Below, piece by piece: positions 43,012 to 51,966 of a stretch of DNA of 64,000 nucleotides (the stretch's first letter is position 1; every line of letters begins with the position of its first letter). Source of the stretch: Alphaproteobacteria bacterium (GTDB taxonomy: Bacteria > Myxococcota_A > UBA796 > GCA-2862545); assembly GCA_020632925.1 (NCBI GenBank), contig JACKER010000011.1, positions 186,001 through 250,000 on the forward strand. The letters run 5' to 3'. The notes beneath the pieces are model-generated. The model worked only from the letters and a program-made list of their open reading frames with translations, searched no databases and was not told where the DNA came from. The position numbers and the translations under genes were made by a program.

Positions 43012-43440
43012 ATGCGGCCCGATGCCGCCGACCTCGCGCTGCGCAACCTCGAGCGGCTGATCAGCAAGGACCCGATCCTGCGGGACATCGTCAACCCGTC
43101 GCTGCCGAGCGCGCGCCGTCAGGCCCGCAACGTGCCGGCGGTCGATGTCGTGGAGACGGAGTCGGGCTGGACGATCCTGATGGAGGTCCCGGGTGTCGCC
43201 AAGGGTGGAGTCAAGGTGCGCCTCGACGGGACGCGCCTGACGGTCAGCGGCTCGACGCCCACCCACCGGCAGGGCCAGGCGCGGGTCGCCGAGCGCTCGA
43301 CCGGCGACTTCAGCCGCGAGTTCCTTCTGCCGTTCCACGTCCGCGCCGAGGCGATCCGCGCGCGGCTCGAGGACGGTCTGTTGCGGATCGAGCTCCCGCG
43401 CTCCGGTGCGGACGGCACCCGCGAGGTCGAGGTCGAGTAG
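43012..43440 (+). CDS. Small heat-shock protein, Hsp20/alpha-crystallin family
   Basis: This 142-residue protein has the alpha-crystallin core (about 45-135): VDVVETESGWTILMEVPGVAKGGVKVRLDGTRLTVSG, FSREFLLPFHV, IRARLEDGLLRIELPR. Such proteins bind unfolding proteins without ATP. ATG at 43012 has GGGAGG; an earlier in-frame ATG at 42973 lacks it. The gene abuts the following kinase/P-loop gene (stop 43440, start 43441). Confidence 0.9.
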   Translation: MRPDAADLALRNLERLISKDPILRDIVNPSLPSARRQARNVPAVDVVETESGWTILMEVPGVAKGGVKVRLDGTRLTVSGSTPTHRQGQARVAERSTGDFSREFLLPFHVRAEAIRARLEDGLLRIELPRSGADGTREVEVE

Positions 43441-44898
43441 ATGACCGCGGTTCCGGGAGAGATCCTCGAGGTCCGCAGGACCCACATCAGCGAGGTGTTC
43501 CTCACGCGGGACCGCGCGTACAAGGTGAAACGTCCGGTCTCGCTCGGCTTCGTCGACTACGGCACCCGCGAGCTGCGTCGCGCGGCGTGCGAGGCGGAGG
43601 TGCGCCTCAACCGACGACTGGCGCCCGACATCTACCTGGGGGTCGTCACCATGCCGGACGGGGAGCCGGCGGTCGAGATGGTGCGCCTGCCGGACGAGGG
43701 CTCGCTCCTCGCGCACCTGGAGCGCGGCGAGGTCGACGCGGGCACGCTGCGCGAGGTGGGACGCGTGATCGGCGCGTTCCACCGTCGAGCCGAGGCTTCG
43801 GACGCGATCGCGCAGCACGGCTCCTTCGCGCGGCTCGACCACCACGTGCGCGAGAACTTCGACCAGACGCGCAGCCACGTCCCCGCACTGGTCCACCCCG
43901 ACGTCCACCAGCGCTGCGAGGAGGCGTCGCTCGACGGCTTGCGGCGCTGGCGGGAGACCATCGCCGCGCGCACGGCCGCGATCCGCGACGTGCACGGCGA
44001 CCTGCGGCTCGAGCACGTCTACCTCCACGAGGGCCGGATCCTCGTCATCGACTGCGTCGAGTTCTCCGACGCCTACCGCTGCAGCGACGTCGCGATGGAC
44101 CTCGCCTTCCTCGTGATGGACCTCTCCGTGCGCGGCCGTGACGACCTCGCCGACGCGCTCGTCGAGGGGTGGCTCGAGGTCACGGGCGACGAGCAGGCGC
44201 TCCCGCTGTTGCCCTTCTTCTCGGCCTACCGGTCGATCGTGCGGGCCAAGGTCGCGGGCATGACCCTCCTGGACCCGGCGGTCGACCCGGGTCAGCGCGC
44301 GGACCTCGCCCACCGTGCCCTGCGCCACTGGCTGTGGGCGCTCGGGCGGCTGGTGCCGCGAGGGGAGGGGCCCGCGCTGCTCGGGGTCGGCGGTCGGCCC
44401 GGCACCGGGAAGACCACGGTCGCGCGGATGCTCGGCGAGCACGGCTGGGAGATCGTGCGCTCGGACGTGGTCCGCAAGGAGCTCGCAGGCCTCGCGGAGA
44501 GCGAGCGGCTCGATCCCGACGCCTACGACCTGGGATCGCGGGAGCGGGTGTACACCGCGAGCTTTCGCCGCGCGGGGGCGTTGCTGGCGGCCGGCCGGCG
44601 CGTGGTCGTCGACGCGTCCTTCACCCGCGATGCGTGGCGGGTGGAGCTCCTGGAGCTCGCTGCGCGGTACGGCGTGCCGTGTGCCTTCGTGCGCTGCATC
44701 GCCCCCGACAGCGTCGTCGAGGAGCGCCTCTCGCGCCGGAGCGGGGACGCGAGCGACGCCGACTTCCAGGTCTTCCTCAAGGCGTTGTGGCAGCAGGAGT
44801 CCGAGCGGGTGGCGCCGTTGGTGCACACCCTGGGGACCGGCGTGAGCCTCGACGAGGTGCGCGAGCGGGTCGCTCAGCTGGCGTCCGCGCTCCCCTGA
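43441..44898 (+). CDS. Aminoglycoside-phosphotransferase-like kinase fused to P-loop kinase
   Basis: This 485-residue protein has an N-terminal APH/COG2187-like domain (about 1-300) with DVHGDLRLEHVYL (catalytic Asp187 near His185) and VIDCVEFSDAYRCSDVAMDLAFL. The C-terminal P-loop domain (about 312-485) has GGRPGTGKTT (about 315-324) and a VVVDASFTRDAWR segment. This matches the widespread COG2187-COG0645 two-domain proteins of unknown substrate. ATG begins on the base after the hsp20 stop. The 3' end overlaps the TcdA gene by 25 bases. Confidence 0.85.
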   Translation: MTAVPGEILEVRRTHISEVFLTRDRAYKVKRPVSLGFVDYGTRELRRAACEAEVRLNRRLAPDIYLGVVTMPDGEPAVEMVRLPDEGSLLAHLERGEVDAGTLREVGRVIGAFHRRAEASDAIAQHGSFARLDHHVRENFDQTRSHVPALVHPDVHQRCEEASLDGLRRWRETIAARTAAIRDVHGDLRLEHVYLHEGRILVIDCVEFSDAYRCSDVAMDLAFLVMDLSVRGRDDLADALVEGWLEVTGDEQALPLLPFFSAYRSIVRAKVAGMTLLDPAVDPGQRADLAHRALRHWLWALGRLVPRGEGPALLGVGGRPGTGKTTVARMLGEHGWEIVRSDVVRKELAGLAESERLDPDAYDLGSRERVYTASFRRAGALLAAGRRVVVDASFTRDAWRVELLELAARYGVPCAFVRCIAPDSVVEERLSRRSGDASDADFQVFLKALWQQESERVAPLVHTLGTGVSLDEVRERVAQLASALP

Positions 44899-45776
44899 TC
44901 GGCGGCGGCGGCCAGCTCCTTCTTCCGGGCGCGCGAGGGCTTGCGGGAGGACGGTGCCATCCGCTGCTTGGGCGCCCGGGTCACGCGGTCCTCGACGGGC
45001 GCCAGGCCGAGCAGGTGGTGCACCCCGGCGGCCGCCAGCGTCAGGCCGAAGATGGCGGGCATCCAGGCCACGGTGCCCTGCACCTGGTGCCGGCTCTCGC
45101 AGGAGTGGCGCGACTTGAGGTCCTTGTCCGGGCAGATGCAGCGGAACGAGGACTCGGCGGCCTGGTCGAGGTCGTTGGGGGGCTCGTCCGACCACACGCA
45201 GCGGACGCCCGACTCGATGCCCCGCTGCCGCAACAGATCGCGCACGATCCGCGCGAACGGGTCGGCGCGGGTCTCGGACAGGTCGCTCACCCGCACCCGC
45301 GTCGGGTCCATCCGGCCGCCGGCCCCCATCGCGGAGAACACGGGGAGGCCCCGGTTCACACAGGTCTCGAGGAGGTGGATCTTGGCCGTCATGTTGTCGA
45401 TGCAGTCGAACACGATGTCGGGGTTCGTGGCGAAGATCTGCTCGGACGTCTCGGCGTCGTAGAACAGGTCCAGCGGCTCGACCCTCACCTTCGCGGCGAT
45501 GTCGCGGCAGCGCTCCGCCATCACCTGCACCTTCGACTTGCGCACCGTCTTGCGGGTCGCGACGATCTGACGGTTCACGTTCGTGATGCAGACGACGTCG
45601 AAGTCGACGAGGATCAGGCGGCCCACGCCGGTGCGGACGAGGGCCTCGGCGACGTGCCCGCCCACGCCTCCCATGCCGACGACGAGCGCGGTCGAGGCCT
45701 GGAGGTGATCGAAGCCCGCGCCGCCGACGAGCAGCTCGGCGCGGTGGAAGGGGTGCATGGGTCGGAGATCGTCCAT
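44874..45776 (-). CDS. tcdA: tRNA threonylcarbamoyladenosine dehydratase TcdA-like (ThiF/E1 family)
   Basis: This 300-residue protein has the adenylation motif VVGMGGVGGHVAEALVRTGVGRLILVDFD (about 33-61), NVNRQI, FDCIDNMTAKIHLLETC and SAMGAGGRMDPTRVRVSDLSETRADPFAR, the last typical of TcdA (CsdL). It forms cyclic t6A at position 37 of ANN-decoding tRNAs. Its C-terminal segment with CRCICPDK-like SFRCICPDKDLKSRHSCE matches the CsdL insert. ATG at 45776, with GATAAG 8 nt upstream. Confidence 0.88.
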   Translation of the reverse strand: MDDLRPMHPFHRAELLVGGAGFDHLQASTALVVGMGGVGGHVAEALVRTGVGRLILVDFDVVCITNVNRQIVATRKTVRKSKVQVMAERCRDIAAKVRVEPLDLFYDAETSEQIFATNPDIVFDCIDNMTAKIHLLETCVNRGLPVFSAMGAGGRMDPTRVRVSDLSETRADPFARIVRDLLRQRGIESGVRCVWSDEPPNDLDQAAESSFRCICPDKDLKSRHSCESRHQVQGTVAWMPAIFGLTLAAAGVHHLLGLAPVEDRVTRAPKQRMAPSSRKPSRARKKELAAAADQGSADAS

Positions 45777-45785
45777 GCGCCGCTC

Positions 45786-46892
45786 TTATCCGTTCCCGCG
45801 GCTCGTCACCCACGACGCCACGACGGCGACCAGCGCGCGCGCGACCCGCTCCGGCGGTCCGGCCCGCTCGGCGTCCGCCCACAGCGGCCCGAGGTCGACC
45901 GCCTCGATGGTCTCGACGACCGCGTCCCCCTGGCCCGGCACGGGGAAGCGCTGGGCCTGGAGGGGCAACCCCGGCAGCCCCGGAGGCCACGCCGCGCGCG
46001 CGAGGCGCTGGACGGCCAGGTACGGGGTGAGGCGGACGACCTCGGTGTCCAGCGCGGCCTGGTCGAAGTTGGCGGCCATCCAGTCCTCGCGGGCCTGGGT
46101 GGACAGCGGGCCCTCAGGCTCGTCCGCCCGTCCCCCGATCGCGCCGGCCACGGACAGGACGGCCAACACCTGGTCGCGGAGGGTGGCGTGCTCGACGAGC
46201 GCGGTGAGCAGGGGCGGGACGGCCGCTCCCTCGGCCACCAGCACCAGGCGGTCCTCGGGTCGCGGGGCCAGCTCGCGGAGGCGTTGGGCCAGGGGTTCGG
46301 CCCCCCACGGCTGCCAGCCGATCAGGGTCGCGCTCGCCCCCAGGACCGCCGCCATCGCCGCGAGCCAGCCCGACGCGTGCTCGGGAGGACCCTCGAGCAG
46401 CACCCACCGCGCGTCCACGCCACGCCGCACCGCGACCCCGAAGGCGTCGTCGCCCTCGCGCCAGGCCGCGAGCGTGTCCCAGGAGGCGGGCTCGCCCAGG
46501 TGGAGCGCAGGGTCGTAGGCGGGACCCAGCTCGAACGGATCGCTGGTCCGCGCGCCGATCGCGGCCGGGTCCTCCTCGAACAGGAACCGCAGCCGCTCCT
46601 GGGGATCGGAGATGGCGGAGAGTCGCTCCACCAGGGCCTGCTCACCCTCCAGGGCGACGCCCGGGACCGAGGCCGCGGGGTTCGAGATCTTGCGCTCCAC
46701 CAGGCGGGCGGCCGGGTGGTAGGGCACCTCGGCACGCACGACCGCCTCGAAGCGATCGGCATCTCCACCGGCCCGCTCGACCTCGCCGCGCGCGAGGGTG
46801 CACAACATGGTCTTGAACCAGCGCTCGCCGTCGAGCGCGGGCGCTCGTGGCACCTGCAGCCAGGCGATCCCGACCGCCAGGACGCCGGCCAC
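45786..46892 (-). CDS. Membrane-anchored protein of unknown function, probable 3' part of a split gene
   Basis: The 368-residue frame starts at a GTG inside a hydrophobic segment. It is open further upstream to 46955 without a standard start, and that part encodes EDAEPLTDVLSVALTGVAGV. Together with AGVLAVGIAWL this makes one transmembrane helix, followed by a large helical extracytoplasmic domain with no family I recognise. The real N-terminus is probably the small frame at 46922-47080, joined by a one-base frameshift (see findings). Downstream is the TcdA gene, 9 bp away. Confidence 0.6.
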   Translation of the reverse strand: MAGVLAVGIAWLQVPRAPALDGERWFKTMLCTLARGEVERAGGDADRFEAVVRAEVPYHPAARLVERKISNPAASVPGVALEGEQALVERLSAISDPQERLRFLFEEDPAAIGARTSDPFELGPAYDPALHLGEPASWDTLAAWREGDDAFGVAVRRGVDARWVLLEGPPEHASGWLAAMAAVLGASATLIGWQPWGAEPLAQRLRELAPRPEDRLVLVAEGAAVPPLLTALVEHATLRDQVLAVLSVAGAIGGRADEPEGPLSTQAREDWMAANFDQAALDTEVVRLTPYLAVQRLARAAWPPGLPGLPLQAQRFPVPGQGDAVVETIEAVDLGPLWADAERAGPPERVARALVAVVASWVTSRGNG

Positions 46893-46921
46893 GCCGGTCA
46901 GCGCGACGGACAGGACGTCGG

Positions 46922-47080
46922 TCAGCGGCTCGGCATCCTCGCGGGCCGACGACCGTCACCCACGCGCACCGGAACCGGCACGGGGACGGGCTCCGGTCGG
47001 GGAGCAGCCAGATCGCGCACCATGTCTTCCGCCTTGCGGAGGAGGTCCGAGAGGTGGTCGCGCCATCCAGCCAAGGTCAT
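46922..47080 (-). CDS. Short N-terminal fragment with PV-rich linker, probable 5' part of the split gene
   Basis: The 52-residue frame MTLAGWRDHLSDLLRKAEDMVRDLAAPRP ends in a PVPVPVPV run and stops 30 bp before the next frame's first start. It has a cytoplasmic amphipathic helix plus proline linker and no hydrophobic segment of its own, as expected for the N-terminus of the membrane protein downstream. A TACAGT hexamer lies 16 nt upstream and GGAGG almost touches the ATG. Confidence 0.55.
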   Translation of the reverse strand: MTLAGWRDHLSDLLRKAEDMVRDLAAPRPEPVPVPVPVRVGDGRRPARMPSR

Positions 47081-47096
47081 CCCTCCAGATGATCTC

Positions 47097-47102
47097 ACTG
47101 TA
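47097..47102 (-). promoter_or_regulatory. Candidate -10 hexamer TACAGT for the split membrane-protein gene
   Basis: On the minus strand TACAGT lies 16 nt before the ATG at 47080. Its presence supports the small frame as the true gene start. Confidence 0.4.
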
Positions 47103-47171
47103 GGTTCTGTTCGGCCCGCACCGCAACGCTTTTCGGTCACGACGCGTCACGGGCCCCGATCCCCGGGGAGA

Positions 47172-48701
<1,530 letters not shown>

Positions 48702-48759
48702 CCGCCACCTCCGGGCCGGGCGTCCTAACCGTTGGTGCGCGATGGGGCAGCGCAGCTGG

Positions 48760-48765
48760 TAGCCT
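48760..48765 (+). promoter_or_regulatory. Candidate -10 hexamer TAGCCT, leaderless spacing, for the ABC exporter operon
   Basis: TAGCCT ends 8 nt before the ATG at 48774. No ribosome binding site is visible, which fits leaderless translation of the first ABC gene. Confidence 0.4.
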
Positions 48766-48773
48766 TCGTGCCG

Positions 48774-49496
48774 ATGCTCGTCGTCCGTGACCTCACGAAG
48801 CGCTTCCGTACCGCCTCCCGGGGCACCTTCACCGCCGTCGACCACGTGTCGTTCTCGGTCGCGGCCGGGGAGATCTACGGGTTGCTCGGCCCCAACGGGG
48901 CGGGCAAGACCACGACGTTGCGGATGATCGCGACGCTGGCGGTTCCGGACGAGGGGGAGCTGCTGGTGGACTCGGTGGACGCCAGGCGCCACCCGGTGAA
49001 GGCCCGCGAGCGCCTCGCCTACGTCCCCGCCGAGGCGGGGCTGCCCGATCGGCTGTCGCCGCGAGAGGTGGTGGTCCTGTTCGCGCGCATCCAGGGGGTG
49101 GCGGATCCGCACGCCGTCGCCGACCGTCTGCTCGATCGGCTCGGCGCGACCTCGTACCGCGACACGCCGTGCGGCGATCTGTCGACCGGGATGAAGCGTC
49201 GGGTGGTACTCGCGCGGGCGCTGGTCCACGAGCCGAAGGTGTTGCTGCTCGACGAGCCGACGGACGGTCTGGACGTCCCGGGCCGACGCGACGTGCTGGC
49301 ACAGATCCGGGAGCAGGCCCGCGCCGGACGGGCGGTGGTGCTCTCCTCGCACATCATGGGCGAGGTGGAGCAGGTCGTGGACCGGATCGGCATCGTGACG
49401 CGCGGCCAGGTGGTCGTGGAGGGGACGGTCCGGGAGGTGCTGGAGAAGAGCGGTACCACCCGGCTCGACGACGCGTTCCTCCGGTGGGTGGAGTGA
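48774..49496 (+). CDS. ABC transporter ATP-binding protein (NatA-like)
   Basis: This 240-residue protein has Walker A GLLGPNGAGKTTTLRM (about 39-54), signature LSTGMKRRVVLARAL (about 138-152), Walker B LLLDEPTDGLD and the H-loop SSHIMGEVE. It powers an ABC-2 type exporter with the two permeases encoded next, each gene overlapping the next (GTGA, TGATG). ATG at 48774 was preferred to the in-frame start at 48732 because the ABC fold begins MLVVRDLTKRF and the promoter hexamer overlaps the longer version. Confidence 0.92.
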   Translation: MLVVRDLTKRFRTASRGTFTAVDHVSFSVAAGEIYGLLGPNGAGKTTTLRMIATLAVPDEGELLVDSVDARRHPVKARERLAYVPAEAGLPDRLSPREVVVLFARIQGVADPHAVADRLLDRLGATSYRDTPCGDLSTGMKRRVVLARALVHEPKVLLLDEPTDGLDVPGRRDVLAQIREQARAGRAVVLSSHIMGEVEQVVDRIGIVTRGQVVVEGTVREVLEKSGTTRLDDAFLRWVE

Positions 49497-50440
49497 ACGT
49501 CCGGGCCCTGCGCGCGGGCTTCTGGCTGACGGCGGGGCTCGTGGTCCGGCTCCTGCGCGAGGGGCTCGTCCTGCGCTCGATGATCTTCCCGGGCCTGGTG
49601 ACCGCGGTGACACTGGCGGTGACGCTCGGCGTGCTGGCGTACAGCGCACCTGGCCGGACGGTCCTCGTGACGCCCGAGACGCCGGCGCACCTCGTGCAGA
49701 AGATGCGTGACCGGGACCTGAGGGTGTTGGTGGAGCCCGACGCCCGCCGGCTGGTCCTGGGGGGTGACGCGGCCGTGGGGACCGACGGCGAGACCCTCTG
49801 GGTCTATGGGGCGGCTCCGAGCGCGCTCGAGGTGGAGGCGATGATCCGCGCCGAGCGCGGGGCGACCTGGTCGCCCGTCGTGCCCGAGAAGCCGGCGCCG
49901 CGCGACCCGAACGAGACGCTCGATCCGGATCTGGTGTGCCGGGTGGTCGGCCTCCTGTTCTCGCTCTATGGGCTCGTGTTCGGCCTGGGCGGGGTCGCCC
50001 GCGACCGGGACGCCGGCATCCTCGAGGCCGAGCTGGCCCTGCCCATCCCGCGGTTCGTGGGCGGCTTCGCCCGGTGGCTGGCGAGCTCGCTCGTCCTCGC
50101 GGCCTTCTTCGGGCTGACGGTGGTGCTCCTCGGCGCGTTGTTGCCCCTGCGCGCGCCGTGGAGCGTGCTCACGCACGGCTGGGCGGCGTCGTTCGGCGCG
50201 GTGGCCATCGGGATCGCCGTCGTGGGGACCTCGGGGCTCCGACAGGGCTTCTCAGGGCCGTTCGCGCTGGGAATGACGCTGGCCACGGCGGTCGGTGGGA
50301 CGGGCGCCACGCTCGGCCTGCACTTCCTGCCGATGGGGAGCCTGCTGTCGCGGGAGCCGGGCTGGACCTCGCTCGCGGTCTCGATCCTGTTCGGCGTCGT
50401 GGCGAGCGCGCTCTATGGCCGTCGAGCAGGGGGCGCCTGA
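49493..50440 (+). CDS. ABC-2 type permease (NatB-like, first subunit)
   Basis: This 315-residue membrane protein has one N-terminal helix (MIFPGLVTAVTLAVTLGVLAY), an extracytoplasmic region (about 50-135) and then five helices including GLLFSLYGLVFGLGGVARDRDAG and ILEAELALPIPR, as in NatB/YhaP-type permeases. The GTG at 49493 overlaps the ATPase stop; the upstream frame is a shadow. It should pair with the next gene as a heterodimeric exporter. The substrate is unknown. Confidence 0.82.
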   Translation: MNVRALRAGFWLTAGLVVRLLREGLVLRSMIFPGLVTAVTLAVTLGVLAYSAPGRTVLVTPETPAHLVQKMRDRDLRVLVEPDARRLVLGGDAAVGTDGETLWVYGAAPSALEVEAMIRAERGATWSPVVPEKPAPRDPNETLDPDLVCRVVGLLFSLYGLVFGLGGVARDRDAGILEAELALPIPRFVGGFARWLASSLVLAAFFGLTVVLLGALLPLRAPWSVLTHGWAASFGAVAIGIAVVGTSGLRQGFSGPFALGMTLATAVGGTGATLGLHFLPMGSLLSREPGWTSLAVSILFGVVASALYGRRAGGA

Positions 50441-51966
50441 TGCGGCCCTCGAGGATCTGGGCCGTCGCGCGCAGCGACTGGGCGGTCGAGCTCAAGGGTC
50501 GTCAGGGTCTGGTGCTGCCCTTCGTGATGACCACGCTGCTGCTCCCCGCGGCCTCGGTGCCCAGTCCACTACAGCGGGCCACCCAGCGGCTCTCCGATCC
50601 CACCTACGCCGTCCATGGCGACGTCCCGGCCGAGGTGATGGCCTTGCCCGACCTGCGTCCCGGCGCCCTGAACCAGCTCGGGTTCCGGCGGGGGGAGGAC
50701 GGGGTGCTGTGGGTCCGCGCCAACGTCATCCCGGCCGAGGTGCGCGGCGTCCTGGACGGGGACGCCCCCGTGGTCCGGGTCGAGAACACGCGGCGCGGCT
50801 TCATCTTCCCGGGCCGCACCATGCTCTTCGCGATGGTCTCGTCGTCGACCTTGACCGGCGCGGTCGCGAACTCCATCGGCGGCGAACGCTCGCGGAAGAC
50901 CCTGGTCGTGCTGCTCTCGGCGGCGATCTCGCGGGCCGAGATCGTCGCGGGCAAGACGTTCGCCTGGACGGCGTGGGGGGTGGGTGCGGCCTGTCTCGCC
51001 GCGGGTGCGGCCATCGCGTGGGGGCACGTGGAGGCCGGCGCCTGGCTGCTTCCGATGGTGTCCGTGCCGTTCGCGACCGTGGCCATCGGCATGTGGCTGG
51101 TGCGGTCCGCCGCGGACGTGGTCGCGGGCACCGCCACCACCCTGCGCGCGTTGCCCGCGGCGCTCGCGATCAGCGCGGTGACCGCCTTCCTGGTGGGGGA
51201 GTGGGACCCGATCCTCGGTGCGGCCGTCCCCCTCGGCGGCGCGCTGATCGCGGCCGGCGACACCTGGGAGGGGTGGCTCCCGCCGCTCGTGGCGACCGCG
51301 AGCACGTGCCTGCTGGGGCTGCTGGCGCTGGCGGGCACGGTGCGGGATCTGGAGGAGTCGCCCGAGCGCGAGCCGCCGGAGTTCTCGGTCGGGCTGGCGG
51401 TCGTGGCGTCGGTCATCGGGGCCGTCTGCTGGTGGCTGCCCGTCGCGGCGCCGCTCTTGTGGGCGCCAGCGGGGAACCCGCGCATGCTCGAGGGGCTACC
51501 GGTCGAGGCGGGTGCGCGGGCAGCGGCCATCTGCCTGCTCGCGGTCTCGGCGGTGCGCGCCGCGCGAGGTGGTCGGCGTCCGGCGGTGGCGGCGACGCCC
51601 CCGTGGGTGTGGGCCGCGGCGGTAGGCGTGGGGCTGGTGTGGCCCTGGCTGCCGAAGGTGACGCCGCTGCCGTTCGAGGCCGCCCCGCTCGTGGCCGAAC
51701 GCCTGTCCTTCGCCGCCGATCCGCCCACGCTGGGCCTCGGCCTGCTCGTGGTGCTGGCGCAGGAGCTCATGTTCCGCGGTTGGGTGCAGCGCGGCGCCGG
51801 GCCGGTGCTCGCCACGCTGGCCTGGACCCTGGTGGTCTGCCCGCTCGATCCCGTGCGAGGGCTGCTCGGAGGGGCGTTGCTCGCGACCCTGGCCTACCGG
51901 GGCGGGCCGTCGGCCTCGCTGCTCGCGCGGGTGGTCTCGCTGATCGTGGGGTTGGCGCTGCGCTGA
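50440..51966 (+). CDS. ABC-2 permease fused to a CPBP (CAAX-protease-like) domain
   Basis: This 508-residue membrane protein has a NatB-like permease part (about 1-320, with SIGGERSRKTLVVLLSAAISRAEIVAGK) and a C-terminal CPBP part (about 325-505) with the motif VVLAQELMFRGWVQR. The canonical EExxxR reads QELMFR, so the first glutamate of the pair is replaced by Gln. CPBP domains are intramembrane proteases or their inactive relatives; fusion to an ABC permease occurs in other Nat-type systems. Its ATG overlaps the previous stop (TGATG). The last 73 bases overlap the convergent regulator gene. Confidence 0.8.
   Translation: MRPSRIWAVARSDWAVELKGRQGLVLPFVMTTLLLPAASVPSPLQRATQRLSDPTYAVHGDVPAEVMALPDLRPGALNQLGFRRGEDGVLWVRANVIPAEVRGVLDGDAPVVRVENTRRGFIFPGRTMLFAMVSSSTLTGAVANSIGGERSRKTLVVLLSAAISRAEIVAGKTFAWTAWGVGAACLAAGAAIAWGHVEAGAWLLPMVSVPFATVAIGMWLVRSAADVVAGTATTLRALPAALAISAVTAFLVGEWDPILGAAVPLGGALIAAGDTWEGWLPPLVATASTCLLGLLALAGTVRDLEESPEREPPEFSVGLAVVASVIGAVCWWLPVAAPLLWAPAGNPRMLEGLPVEAGARAAAICLLAVSAVRAARGGRRPAVAATPPWVWAAAVGVGLVWPWLPKVTPLPFEAAPLVAERLSFAADPPTLGLGLLVVLAQELMFRGWVQRGAGPVLATLAWTLVVCPLDPVRGLLGGALLATLAYRGGPSASLLARVVSLIVGLALR

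Noticed and set aside
41983..45990. 1335-residue minus-strand frame
   Set aside because: Only its end (41983-42960) has the M14 motifs; the rest is antisense to Hsp20 and the kinase/P-loop gene.
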